DNA from: Planctomycetota bacterium
GTDB lineage: Bacteria; Planctomycetota; Phycisphaerae; Tepidisphaerales; Tepidisphaeraceae
NCBI GenBank assembly: GCA_038746835.1
Contig: JBCDKH010000016.1
Span: 1-33,341 of the forward strand
Length of the DNA stretch: 33,341 bases
Direction: 5' to 3'
The notes under the pieces are model-generated. The model had not been told where the DNA came from and made no database searches. It saw only the letters and a list, made by a program, of their open reading frames with translations. Both the position numbers and the translations under genes were made by a program. Of this stretch, positions 15,989 to 22,371 are shown piece after piece (the stretch's first letter is position 1; each line of letters starts with the position of its first letter).

Positions 15989-17155
15989 TCACAATGCTGG
16001 AACATCAACCCACTGACGGGTCTCGGCACTCTTCATGCCAAGCTCTGCCAACTGCACGCCGCGGGCACCTTCGCGGAGCGTGTACGACCACGGTTCGTCG
16101 AGCGCGACGTGTCGCAGGAACTGCTCCCACTGAATCTTGAACGCATTGTCGTACTCCGTTGCCGCTGGCATCTGCGACCAGTTCTCGTAGAAATCGATCG
16201 GCTGTGGAATGTCCGGGTTCCAGACCGGCTTGGGCGTGTTGGAGGCGTGCTGGATGTGGCACTCGCGAAGGCCTGCGACCGCGCTGCCGTCGGTGCCGTC
16301 GACCTGGATTGTCAGGAGATCATCGCGACGCACACGCGTCACCCACGACGAGTTGAACTGCGCGATTGTGCCCGCAGGAACGTTGCCTTCGCCGAGCTCG
16401 AAGATCGCGTACGCCGAGTCGTCCGCGGTCGCCTTGTACGTGTTGCCTTCCTCGTCGCGGCGCTCGGGCAGGTCGGTCCGCATGCTGGCGACGAGCCTTT
16501 GAACCGGGCCGAAAGTGTGCTGGAGGACGTACTGCCAGTGGCAGAACATGTCGACGATGATGCCGCCCCCGTCCTCCTTGCGGTAGTTCCAGCTGGGGCG
16601 TTGGATCGGCTGGTCGTCGATGTCGCCGGCGAAGACCCAGTAGCCAAACTCGCCGCGAATGCTCAGAATTCGGCCGAAGAACTTCTGATTGATCAGCTGC
16701 TTGAGCCGTCGAATGCCCGGCAGCCACAGCTTGTCCTGCACGACGCCGTTCTTGATGCCGGCGTCTTCAGCCAGCTTCGCCAGCCGCAGGGCCTCGGCAG
16801 TCTCGATGGCGGTCGGCTTCTCGCAGTAGACGGCCTTCTTCGCATCGCAGGCCATCTGGACAAACTTGCCGCGCAGCTGTGTGGCCGACGCGTCGAAGAC
16901 GATGTCGCAGTCGTCGCTCTTGACCGCTGCCTCGACGTCGGTCGTGTACTTCTCGACGCCGTACTTCTCGGCGAGCGCTTTGAGCTTGTTCTCATTCCGC
17001 CCGGCCAGCGTCGGCACGGGCATGAGCGTCAGGTCGGGTGACACCTTCACGCCGCCTTGCTCGCGGATGGCGAGGATCGAGCGGACCAGGTGCTGGTTGG
17101 TCCCCATCCGACCCGTCACGCCGTTCATCACGATGCCGAGGTGTCTGATACTCAT
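15989..17155 (-). CDS. Gfo/Idh/MocA family oxidoreductase
   Basis: 388-residue NAD(P)-dependent sugar or cyclitol dehydrogenase. It has an N-terminal Rossmann fold (LGIVMNGVTGRMG), the family EKP motif at 112-114 with catalytic Lys113 (YCEKPTAIETAEA), and the C-terminal domain with GGGIIVDMFCHW (Asp202, His206 as likely substrate-binding residues). The SxxN-type context and length fit the family. It lies upstream of the TIM-barrel isomerase/epimerase on the same strand, so the pair probably oxidises and rearranges one sugar. The ATG at 17155 is supported by a -10-like TACTGT 7 bases before it. Confidence 0.88.
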   Translation of the reverse strand: MSIRHLGIVMNGVTGRMGTNQHLVRSILAIREQGGVKVSPDLTLMPVPTLAGRNENKLKALAEKYGVEKYTTDVEAAVKSDDCDIVFDASATQLRGKFVQMACDAKKAVYCEKPTAIETAEALRLAKLAEDAGIKNGVVQDKLWLPGIRRLKQLINQKFFGRILSIRGEFGYWVFAGDIDDQPIQRPSWNYRKEDGGGIIVDMFCHWQYVLQHTFGPVQRLVASMRTDLPERRDEEGNTYKATADDSAYAIFELGEGNVPAGTIAQFNSSWVTRVRRDDLLTIQVDGTDGSAVAGLRECHIQHASNTPKPVWNPDIPQPIDFYENWSQMPAATEYDNAFKIQWEQFLRHVALDEPWSYTLREGARGVQLAELGMKSAETRQWVDVPAL

Positions 17156-17162
17156 TGCCCGG

Positions 17163-17168
17163 ACAGTA
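17163..17168 (-). promoter_or_regulatory. Candidate -10 element of the Gfo/Idh gene (leaderless)
   Basis: On the minus strand TACTGT ends 7 bases before the ATG at 17155; no Shine-Dalgarno lies between. This placement would start transcription at the start codon. No clear -35 is seen. Confidence 0.35.
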
Positions 17169-17215
17169 AGACACGGCCAACGACCCGCACTGTGCGCATC
17201 GGGTCAATCATGTCC

Positions 17216-17313
17216 GTCATCCTGAGCGAGCGAAGCGAGTCGAAGGACCTCGTCTGGTCCGCCACTGATGCGCGGGCGAGGTCCCTCGGCTCGCCGCGCT
17301 CGCTCGAGATGAC
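17216..17313. repeat. Imperfect inverted repeat (GTCATCCTGAGCGAGCG family)
   Basis: The arms 17216-17252 and 17277-17313 are complementary at 31 of 37 positions with a 24-base spacer. The outer ends read GTCATC...GATGAC and the core contains GAGCGAGCG and GGACCTCG. This type of intergenic element, beginning GTCATCCTGAGC and containing GTCGAAGGACCTC, is widespread in GC-rich bacteria. It lies between the Gfo/Idh gene start and the AraC gene stop. Confidence 0.85.
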
Positions 17314-17332
17314 GATGGAGATCACTGACCCC

Positions 17333-18166
17333 TCACGCCACGTGCGGATCGCGACGGAAGCGGTCGGGCGTTTGGCCGACGTGCCGGGTGAACCAGCGGC
17401 TGAAGGCCGACGCGTTTGCGAAGCCGACGGCCGTGCCGGTCTCGGACGCCGTCGCGCCGCCGCCGGCGAGGAGCGCCTTGGCCTTGGCGAGTCGGTCGGC
17501 GTTGATGAAGTCGCCCGGCGCGCAATTGAAGTGTTCGCGAAAACGCCGGACGAAGTGCCGACGCGACAGGTGCGCCGTCGCGGCCAGCGCGTCGAGCGAT
17601 GGCGGCTTGCCGCTGGTTGTCTGAATGAGCCGCACGGCCGCGGCGAGATCGCGCGTGTCGTCGACGGTCGACGCATCGATGGCCGAAACATCACGCACCG
17701 GCCAGAGCGACAGCAGTTCGGCGATCATGGCCAGCAGTCTGGGTGATCGCTCGTCAGCCGTCTTCGGTAGCTGTGCAATGCCCGAGGCCAGCAACACGAC
17801 GGGCGACTTCTTGGCCGTCGACGCGTGTTGAGTCGCCCAGACGCGCGTCCGCACGACCGGCGAAAGCTGTCGCATCGCAAGCTTCAGGTGCCATCGTCGT
17901 CCGCCCTGCAGGTCGTACCCGTGACGCCGGCCGGGGTAGTGGGTGAGGAGCGTGACGCCGTCGACGTCGAGCGACTCGCCATCGACAATGGCCGAGCCGA
18001 CGCACCCGTTGAGCAGGTCGAGCTGCAACTCGTCGTGATGTCGGTGCGGCCGAATCGAGAATCGCCCGACGTCGGCCGACACCACGTCGCGCACCATGCC
18101 CGGCTTGCGGAACAGATCGCCGCAGAGGCCGCGCAGCATGAGGAGCGTTTCGGTGCGAGTCGCCAT
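17333..18166 (-). CDS. AraC family transcriptional regulator
   Basis: 277-residue regulator. The N-terminal half is cupin-like (IRPHRHHDELQLDLL, residues 38-52, then THYPGRRHGYD), a ligand-sensing fold for sugars. The C-terminal two helix-turn-helix units (about 178-270) include LDALAATAHLSRRHFVRRF and ETGTAVGFANASAFSRWFTRHVGQTPDRFR. The ATG at 18166 gives a normal N-terminus; the frame is open far upstream but overlaps the divergent gene. It is divergent from the GH88-like gene with a short intergenic region containing the 12-bp palindrome 18188-18199, so it probably controls that gene and itself in response to a sugar or uronide. Confidence 0.88.
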   Translation of the reverse strand: MATRTETLLMLRGLCGDLFRKPGMVRDVVSADVGRFSIRPHRHHDELQLDLLNGCVGSAIVDGESLDVDGVTLLTHYPGRRHGYDLQGGRRWHLKLAMRQLSPVVRTRVWATQHASTAKKSPVVLLASGIAQLPKTADERSPRLLAMIAELLSLWPVRDVSAIDASTVDDTRDLAAAVRLIQTTSGKPPSLDALAATAHLSRRHFVRRFREHFNCAPGDFINADRLAKAKALLAGGGATASETGTAVGFANASAFSRWFTRHVGQTPDRFRRDPHVA

Positions 18167-18182
18167 CGATGAGGTTGCCAGT

Positions 18183-18199
18183 AGATTACCCGATCGGGT
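18183..18199. promoter_or_regulatory. Divergent operator region: perfect 12-bp palindrome next to araC-type -10
   Basis: ACCCGATCGGGT at 18188-18199 is a perfect palindrome. A minus-strand TAATCT (18183-18188) touching it could be the -10 of the AraC-type gene, 16 bases before its ATG. The palindrome would then sit between -10 and -35 of that promoter and just upstream of the GH88-like gene's promoter, a good place for a repressor or co-regulator. AraC proteins usually bind direct repeats, so the binder may be another protein. Confidence 0.4.
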
Positions 18200-18208
18200 C
18201 ACGCGATG

Positions 18209-18238
18209 GCGACAGTCAAAGCGTGTTGTTCGTACCAT
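18209..18238 (+). promoter_or_regulatory. Candidate promoter of the GH88-like gene
   Basis: GCGACA (18209-18214), an 18-base spacer and TACCAT (18233-18238), ending 6 bases before the GTG at 18245. This supports the GTG start and a leaderless transcript. An in-frame ATG at 18206 lies upstream of this promoter. Confidence 0.35.
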
Positions 18239-18244
18239 GTCGGC

Positions 18245-19603
18245 GTGATCGACGTCGACAACACCATCACGCCCGAGAACCTCCTGCCCGCGATTGACAG
18301 GATGTGGTCGCTCAGCGGCGAGAAGATCAAACGCATCGCGCAGAGCGAGACGCTGCAAGGGCGAACGCCCGTCGTCACACGCAACGGCAAGTACGAGCCG
18401 CAGGGCTGGACCGAGTGGACGCAAGGCTTCGAGTTCGGGTCGGCCGTCCTGCAGTACGACGCGACCGGCGATGACGACTGCCTGCAGATCGGCTGGCGTG
18501 GCACGCGCGAGAAGATGCACACGCACGTCAGCCACAGCGGCGTACACGACCACGGCTTCAACAACCTCAGCACCTACGGCAACTTGCTTCGCCTCGGACT
18601 CGAAGGCCGATTCGACATGTGCGAGGACGAGCGGGCTTTCTACACGCTCGCGCTGCAGGTCAGCGGAGCGGTCCAGGCCGGGCGATGGACTCCGACGGCC
18701 GACGGTGGCGGGTTCATCCACTCGTTCAACGGGCCGCAGTCGCTCTTCGTCGACACGGTCCGGTCGTGCCGCATCTTGGCGGTCAGCCACCTGCTCGGCC
18801 ACGCACCGCTCGGCGAGCAGGACAAGGCGCTCGACTTACCCAAGCGACTGTCCGACCACCTGACGAAGACGGCCGAGTACAACATCTTCTATGGAGAAGG
18901 CCGCGACATCTATGACGTCAGCGGCAGGACGGCTCACGAAACACTCTGGAATCCGAACAGTGGTGAGTACCGATGTCCGTCTACTCAGCAAGGCTACAGC
19001 GCCTTCTCGACATGGACACGCGGCCTTGCATGGGCCATGCTCGGTTATGCAGAGCAACTAGAGTTGCATTTGAAGGAGCCGGAGCTGTACAGCGATGAGC
19101 TTATTGAGTTAATGAAGAAGGCAGCGACGGCGACGTGCGACTTCTACCTGGAGCACACGCCGACGTGTGGCGTGCCGTACTGGGACACCGGCGCTCCCGG
19201 GCTCGTCCACATCGGCGACTACCTGTCTCGGCCGGCGGACCCGTTCAACGAGCACGAGCCCGTCGACTCCTCCGCGGCGGCGATCGCGTGTCAGGGCTTG
19301 GTGCGACTCGGCGACGTGCTGGACAATCCGTCGTACACCGCGGCTGGGCTGACGGTGTTGAGAACGATTCTCGACGAGCCGTATCTGTCAGTAGAACAAA
19401 GTCATGAAGGACTACTGCTACACGGGGTATACCACCGACCCAATGGGTGGGATTTCACGGTCGCCGGGAGGTACGTGCCGAGTACCGAGTCTTGCATGTG
19501 GGGCGATTACCACTTGCGCGAGGCCGCGCTCCACGTGGGCCGCCGGGCGAAGGGTGAGCGTCCGTACACCTTCTTCGGCTGCGTCGAGGAACTGAGCCAA
19601 TGA
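18245..19603 (+). CDS. Glycoside hydrolase family 88-like, unsaturated glucuronyl hydrolase
   Basis: About 452 residues of (alpha/alpha)6-barrel type. Family 88 enzymes hydrate the double bond of 4,5-unsaturated uronic acids left by polysaccharide lyases. The two catalytic aspartates are visible: Asp102 in HDHGF and Asp170 in FVDTVR. Other family features are WTRGLAWAMLGYA, PYWDTGAPG, the DSSAAAIACQGL helix and the C-terminal ESCMWGDYHLREAAL. I prefer the GTG at 18245, because the 13 residues from the in-frame ATG at 18206 (Cys-rich) look foreign and the promoter lies between. It overlaps the SDR gene by 4 bases (ATGA) and faces an AraC-type regulator. There is no signal peptide, so it acts on imported oligosaccharides. 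Confidence 0.78.
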   Translation: MIDVDNTITPENLLPAIDRMWSLSGEKIKRIAQSETLQGRTPVVTRNGKYEPQGWTEWTQGFEFGSAVLQYDATGDDDCLQIGWRGTREKMHTHVSHSGVHDHGFNNLSTYGNLLRLGLEGRFDMCEDERAFYTLALQVSGAVQAGRWTPTADGGGFIHSFNGPQSLFVDTVRSCRILAVSHLLGHAPLGEQDKALDLPKRLSDHLTKTAEYNIFYGEGRDIYDVSGRTAHETLWNPNSGEYRCPSTQQGYSAFSTWTRGLAWAMLGYAEQLELHLKEPELYSDELIELMKKAATATCDFYLEHTPTCGVPYWDTGAPGLVHIGDYLSRPADPFNEHEPVDSSAAAIACQGLVRLGDVLDNPSYTAAGLTVLRTILDEPYLSVEQSHEGLLLHGVYHRPNGWDFTVAGRYVPSTESCMWGDYHLREAALHVGRRAKGERPYTFFGCVEELSQ

Positions 19604-20364
19604 GCAAGAAGACGATCATCGTCACCGGTGGCAGCCGGGGCATCGGCCTCGGCATCGCACGCGAACTCGCGGCCCACGATTGCAACGTCGTCATCAACGG
19701 CCGGCGACCGCAGGCGGACGTGCAGGACGTCATCGACGCGCTCGACACCGACGTGCTCTACGTCGCGGCAGACGTCGGAAACAAGGGAGATCGGGCAAAA
19801 CTGGTCGACGAGACCGTCGCCCGCTTCGGCCGGATCGACGGCTTGGTCAACAACGCGGGCGTCGCGCCCGACGTCCGGGCAGACCTTCTGGATGCGGGTG
19901 AGGAGAGCTTCGAGCGGCTCATGCGGATCAACCTGCAGGGCCCGTACTTCCTGACGCAAGCCGTTGCCCGGCAGATGGCCCGGCAGCACGAAGCCGACGG
20001 CGAATCGCGCGGCAGTATCGTCTTCGTAACGAGCGTCAGCGCCACCGTCGCGAGCATCAACCGCGGCGACTACTGCATCAGCAAAGCCGGTCTGGCCATG
20101 GCGGCGAAGCTCTGGGCGGCTCGGCTGGGCGACATCGGTGTCGGCGTCTACGAGGTCCGGCCGGGCGTCATCCAGACCGACATGACCAGCGGCGTGGCCG
20201 ACAAATACGACCAGCTTTTCAAGGAAGGGCTTGCAGTCGAGCGTCGCTGGGGTCTGCCCGAAGACGTCGCCCGAGCCGTCGGACTGCTGGCTCGGGGCGA
20301 AATGACGTACGCCACCGGCAGCGTGCTCCACGTCGACGGCGGGCTCACGCTGCCCCGGCTTTGA
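19600..20364 (+). CDS. SDR family oxidoreductase (FabG/KduD-like)
   Basis: 254-residue classical short-chain dehydrogenase. It has the coenzyme motif TGGSRGIG (residues 9-16), NNAG, the catalytic Ser145, Tyr158 and Lys162 (YCISK), a PGVIQTDM segment and the C-terminal HVDGG. The four-base ATGA overlap with the GH88-like gene shows translational coupling. From context the enzyme probably reduces a keto-sugar acid derived from unsaturated uronides, as KduD does, rather than serving fatty-acid synthesis. It is followed after 27 bases by a Gfo/Idh dehydrogenase. Confidence 0.9.
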   Translation: MSKKTIIVTGGSRGIGLGIARELAAHDCNVVINGRRPQADVQDVIDALDTDVLYVAADVGNKGDRAKLVDETVARFGRIDGLVNNAGVAPDVRADLLDAGEESFERLMRINLQGPYFLTQAVARQMARQHEADGESRGSIVFVTSVSATVASINRGDYCISKAGLAMAAKLWAARLGDIGVGVYEVRPGVIQTDMTSGVADKYDQLFKEGLAVERRWGLPEDVARAVGLLARGEMTYATGSVLHVDGGLTLPRL

Positions 20365-20376
20365 ACACGAATCGCA

Positions 20377-20382
20377 TAGGGT
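20377..20382 (+). promoter_or_regulatory. Candidate -10 element of the second Gfo/Idh gene
   Basis: TAGGGT ends 9 bases before the ATG at 20392. It fits the window-wide spacing pattern but may be fortuitous, because the gene could be transcribed from the upstream operon promoter. Confidence 0.25.
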
Positions 20383-20391
20383 GCAGCCTTC

Positions 20392-21612
20392 ATGAGTCAC
20401 CGCGTCAACATCGGCCTGGTCGGGCTGTCCGGCTACGCGAACGAGATCCGGAAACTGCTGCTTTCTGAGGGAAACCACGCTGAAGGGCGGACCCGCCTCG
20501 CAGCCGTCTTCGCGCCCGATCCGGAGCTGCACGCTGAGACGATCGACGATCTTCGGGCGCAGGGCGTGTCCCTCACCAGCAGCTTCGACGAGCTGCTCGA
20601 CGCCGACATCGAAGCCCTCTGGCTACCCGTGCCGATCGATCTGCATCGCCCGATGACCGAGCGTGCCCTCGCTGCCGGCAACGCGGTGATGCTCGAAAAG
20701 CCCGTGGCCGGCTGCATCGATGACCATGACGCCATCGCCCGCGCGGCAGACGCTGCGGGGTTGCCCGTCGCTGTCGGCTTCCAAGACATCTATCGCCCTT
20801 CGACGCTGGCGCTGAAGCGGCGGCTGCTTGCGGGTGAGTTCGGCACACCCGAGTCGGCCGTCGTGTGGGGCTTGTGGCCAAGAGACGACGCGTACTACGC
20901 CCGCTCCACCTGGGCAGGGCGGCTGCGTCGCGACGACACGTGGGTGCTCGACAGCCCCATCGCCAACGCGATGGCCCACTACGTCAACCTTGCTCTGTTC
21001 CTCCTCGGCCCGAGCGATTGCGACGCGGCACCCATCGCCTCGCTCTCCGGCGAGACGCTGCGTGGCCGGCCGACGATTGAAAATGCCGACACGTTCTCGG
21101 TTCGCGTGCACACACGCGGGCAGGGCTCGGCCGACCTCGTCGTGCTGCTCACCCACGCGACGGCCGGGTTCCAGCACCCGTCGGTCAGCATCCGCACCGA
21201 TCGCGGCGTGATCGACGTCGCCTTCGACGGCGTGACCACCTTCACGCCGACCGGCGGAGCCGCTGAGCCGCTCTTCGACGAGCAACCGCACCGCCCGCAC
21301 ATGGCCCGTCGGTTCGCCAGGCTGGTGCGTGGCGAAGAGGATCGCGACATCGCCTTGGCCACGCTCGCCTCCAGTCGGCCCCACAGCGTGCTCATCTGTG
21401 CGATCGCCGAGTCGCTCCCGATCACGCCCATCGACGCCCACCAGGCCGAGCCCGGCGGCGCGTTCGTCATCCCCAGCCTCGACGCCGCCATCGAGCGTGC
21501 CGCCCGCGAGCACAAAACCCTCGGCGAACTCGGCGACACCGGCTTGGCCGTGCAGGCCGCGTCATCGAAGGACCTGGCCGGCTACGCCCATTTCGCCGGC
21601 CCCCACGCCTGA
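20392..21612 (+). CDS. Gfo/Idh/MocA family oxidoreductase
   Basis: 406-residue NAD(P)-dependent dehydrogenase, a different subfamily from the one at 15989-17155. The Rossmann motif is IGLVGLSGYA, the catalytic EKP lies at 102-104 (MLEKPVAG), and the C-terminal alpha/beta domain contains DSPIANAMAHYVNLALFLLG, where Asp and His replace the usual GG-x-D-x-G-x-H. It is the last gene of the GH88-like/SDR unit and probably oxidises or isomerises a sugar acid from the same pathway. The C-terminal 60 residues (GGAFVIPSLDAAIERAAREHKT onward) are an extension relative to typical members. Confidence 0.86.
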   Translation: MSHRVNIGLVGLSGYANEIRKLLLSEGNHAEGRTRLAAVFAPDPELHAETIDDLRAQGVSLTSSFDELLDADIEALWLPVPIDLHRPMTERALAAGNAVMLEKPVAGCIDDHDAIARAADAAGLPVAVGFQDIYRPSTLALKRRLLAGEFGTPESAVVWGLWPRDDAYYARSTWAGRLRRDDTWVLDSPIANAMAHYVNLALFLLGPSDCDAAPIASLSGETLRGRPTIENADTFSVRVHTRGQGSADLVVLLTHATAGFQHPSVSIRTDRGVIDVAFDGVTTFTPTGGAAEPLFDEQPHRPHMARRFARLVRGEEDRDIALATLASSRPHSVLICAIAESLPITPIDAHQAEPGGAFVIPSLDAAIERAAREHKTLGELGDTGLAVQAASSKDLAGYAHFAGPHA

Positions 21613-21638
21613 CGCTGCCCTCGTCCTCACAACCCGGC

Positions 21639-21644
21639 TACGAT
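21639..21644 (+). promoter_or_regulatory. Candidate -10 element of tRNA-Cys
   Basis: TACGAT ends 16 bases before the first base of the tRNA, giving a short leader for RNase P to remove. It supports TA-N3-T as the local -10 form. The -35 region (TGCCCT) is weak. Confidence 0.4.
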
Positions 21645-21660
21645 GCCCGCCCCCACCCGC

Positions 21661-21734
21661 GGCCGGATGCCCGAGCGGACTAAGGGAGCTGATTGCAAAT
21701 CAGTTATTCGTGGGTTCGAATCCCACTCCGGCCT
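21661..21734 (+). tRNA. tRNA-Cys (GCA)
   Basis: Complete cloverleaf without encoded CCA: acceptor GGCCGGA (21661-21667) with TCCGGCC (21727-21733), a CCC/GGG D stem with GCGGAC in the loop, anticodon stem GCTGA/TCAGT with loop TTGCAAA (anticodon GCA), and T arm GTGGG-TTCGAAT-CCCAC. The discriminator is T (U73), the cysteine identity base. The immune-like cassette starts 295 bases downstream. That gap shows no gene and no copy of the tRNA 3' end. Confidence 0.96.
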
Positions 21735-22029
21735 TGCTCGTCCACGCGTCACCCCTGGGCATTTAACCGAGCTGATTTCTTCTCGGAAGGCCTGCCTGCC
21801 AGGTGATCTGACGTCGGGGCACTTCGTAGCGGTGACCCCTCCTCGACTCATTGCGGCGCTGTCGGTCTGCAACCGACGGTGGACGTATCAACGTTCAAGG
21901 CCAGCAGTCGTTCCTTGCTTGTTGAGCATCTTGCGATTCGGGAGAGGCGCTCCATACCCTCTCTGCGAGGGCGGTGTCGGCAGCGGGTCGATCTTCGCCA
22001 CAGATGCGCAACCGACTCTGGGAGGTGAC

Positions 22030-22356
22030 ATGGATCCGGTGACTTTGGCAACGCTCACTGCTGCGGCGGCCGTTCTTGGGACGAAAGTCGTCGAGGGCGT
22101 CGCTTCGGAGGCGGGCAAGTCCCTCTGGGGCAAGATCAAGGAGGTTCTTTGTTGGAAGGATGATCCCTCGGAGGCGGACCTGCCCGCCAAGCTCGCTGAA
22201 GGCTTCGCGAATGACGAGCGTCTCGCCGCCGACGTTTTGGCCCTCCTGAGGGAGGACCCGGACGCCCAATCCAGCGGTGCCACCCAACTCGTCGGCAGCA
22301 TCAAGGCCAAGAAGGTTTTTGTCGTCGGCACCAACCACGGTGGCATCAATGCCTGA
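22030..22356 (+). CDS. Small helical protein with C-terminal amyloid-like motif; putative NLR-linked effector (Bell-like)
   Basis: 108-residue protein with one of the few strong Shine-Dalgarno sequences in the window (GGAGGT at 22021-22026), which fixes the ATG at 22030. Residues 1-85 are predicted to be all helix: an Ala/Val-rich amphipathic first helix (MDPVTLATLTAAAAVLG), then WGKIKEVL, LPAKLAEGF and AADVLALL. The last 20 residues form a separate tail: a linker, then A93-K-K-V-F-V-V-G-T-N-H-G-G-I-N, which alternates beta-prone residues with turn residues. The same pattern begins the NLR encoded 15 bases downstream. Small proteins with an N-terminal helical Bell domain and a C-terminal motif shared with a neighbouring NLR are known as bacterial amyloid-signalling effectors, thought to damage membranes. 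Assigning this protein to them is inference. Confidence 0.75.
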   Translation: MDPVTLATLTAAAAVLGTKVVEGVASEAGKSLWGKIKEVLCWKDDPSEADLPAKLAEGFANDERLAADVLALLREDPDAQSSGATQLVGSIKAKKVFVVGTNHGGINA

Positions 22357-22371
22357 CGCGCCTCAGCCACC

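Noticed and set aside
15938-17041. 367-codon plus-strand frame opposite the Gfo/Idh gene
   Set aside because: Antisense shadow; the minus-strand product has clear Rossmann and EKP motifs.
21643-22029. Upstream extension of the small effector gene
   Set aside because: The frame runs through the tRNA-Cys gene; the strong Shine-Dalgarno at 22021 sets the start at 22030.
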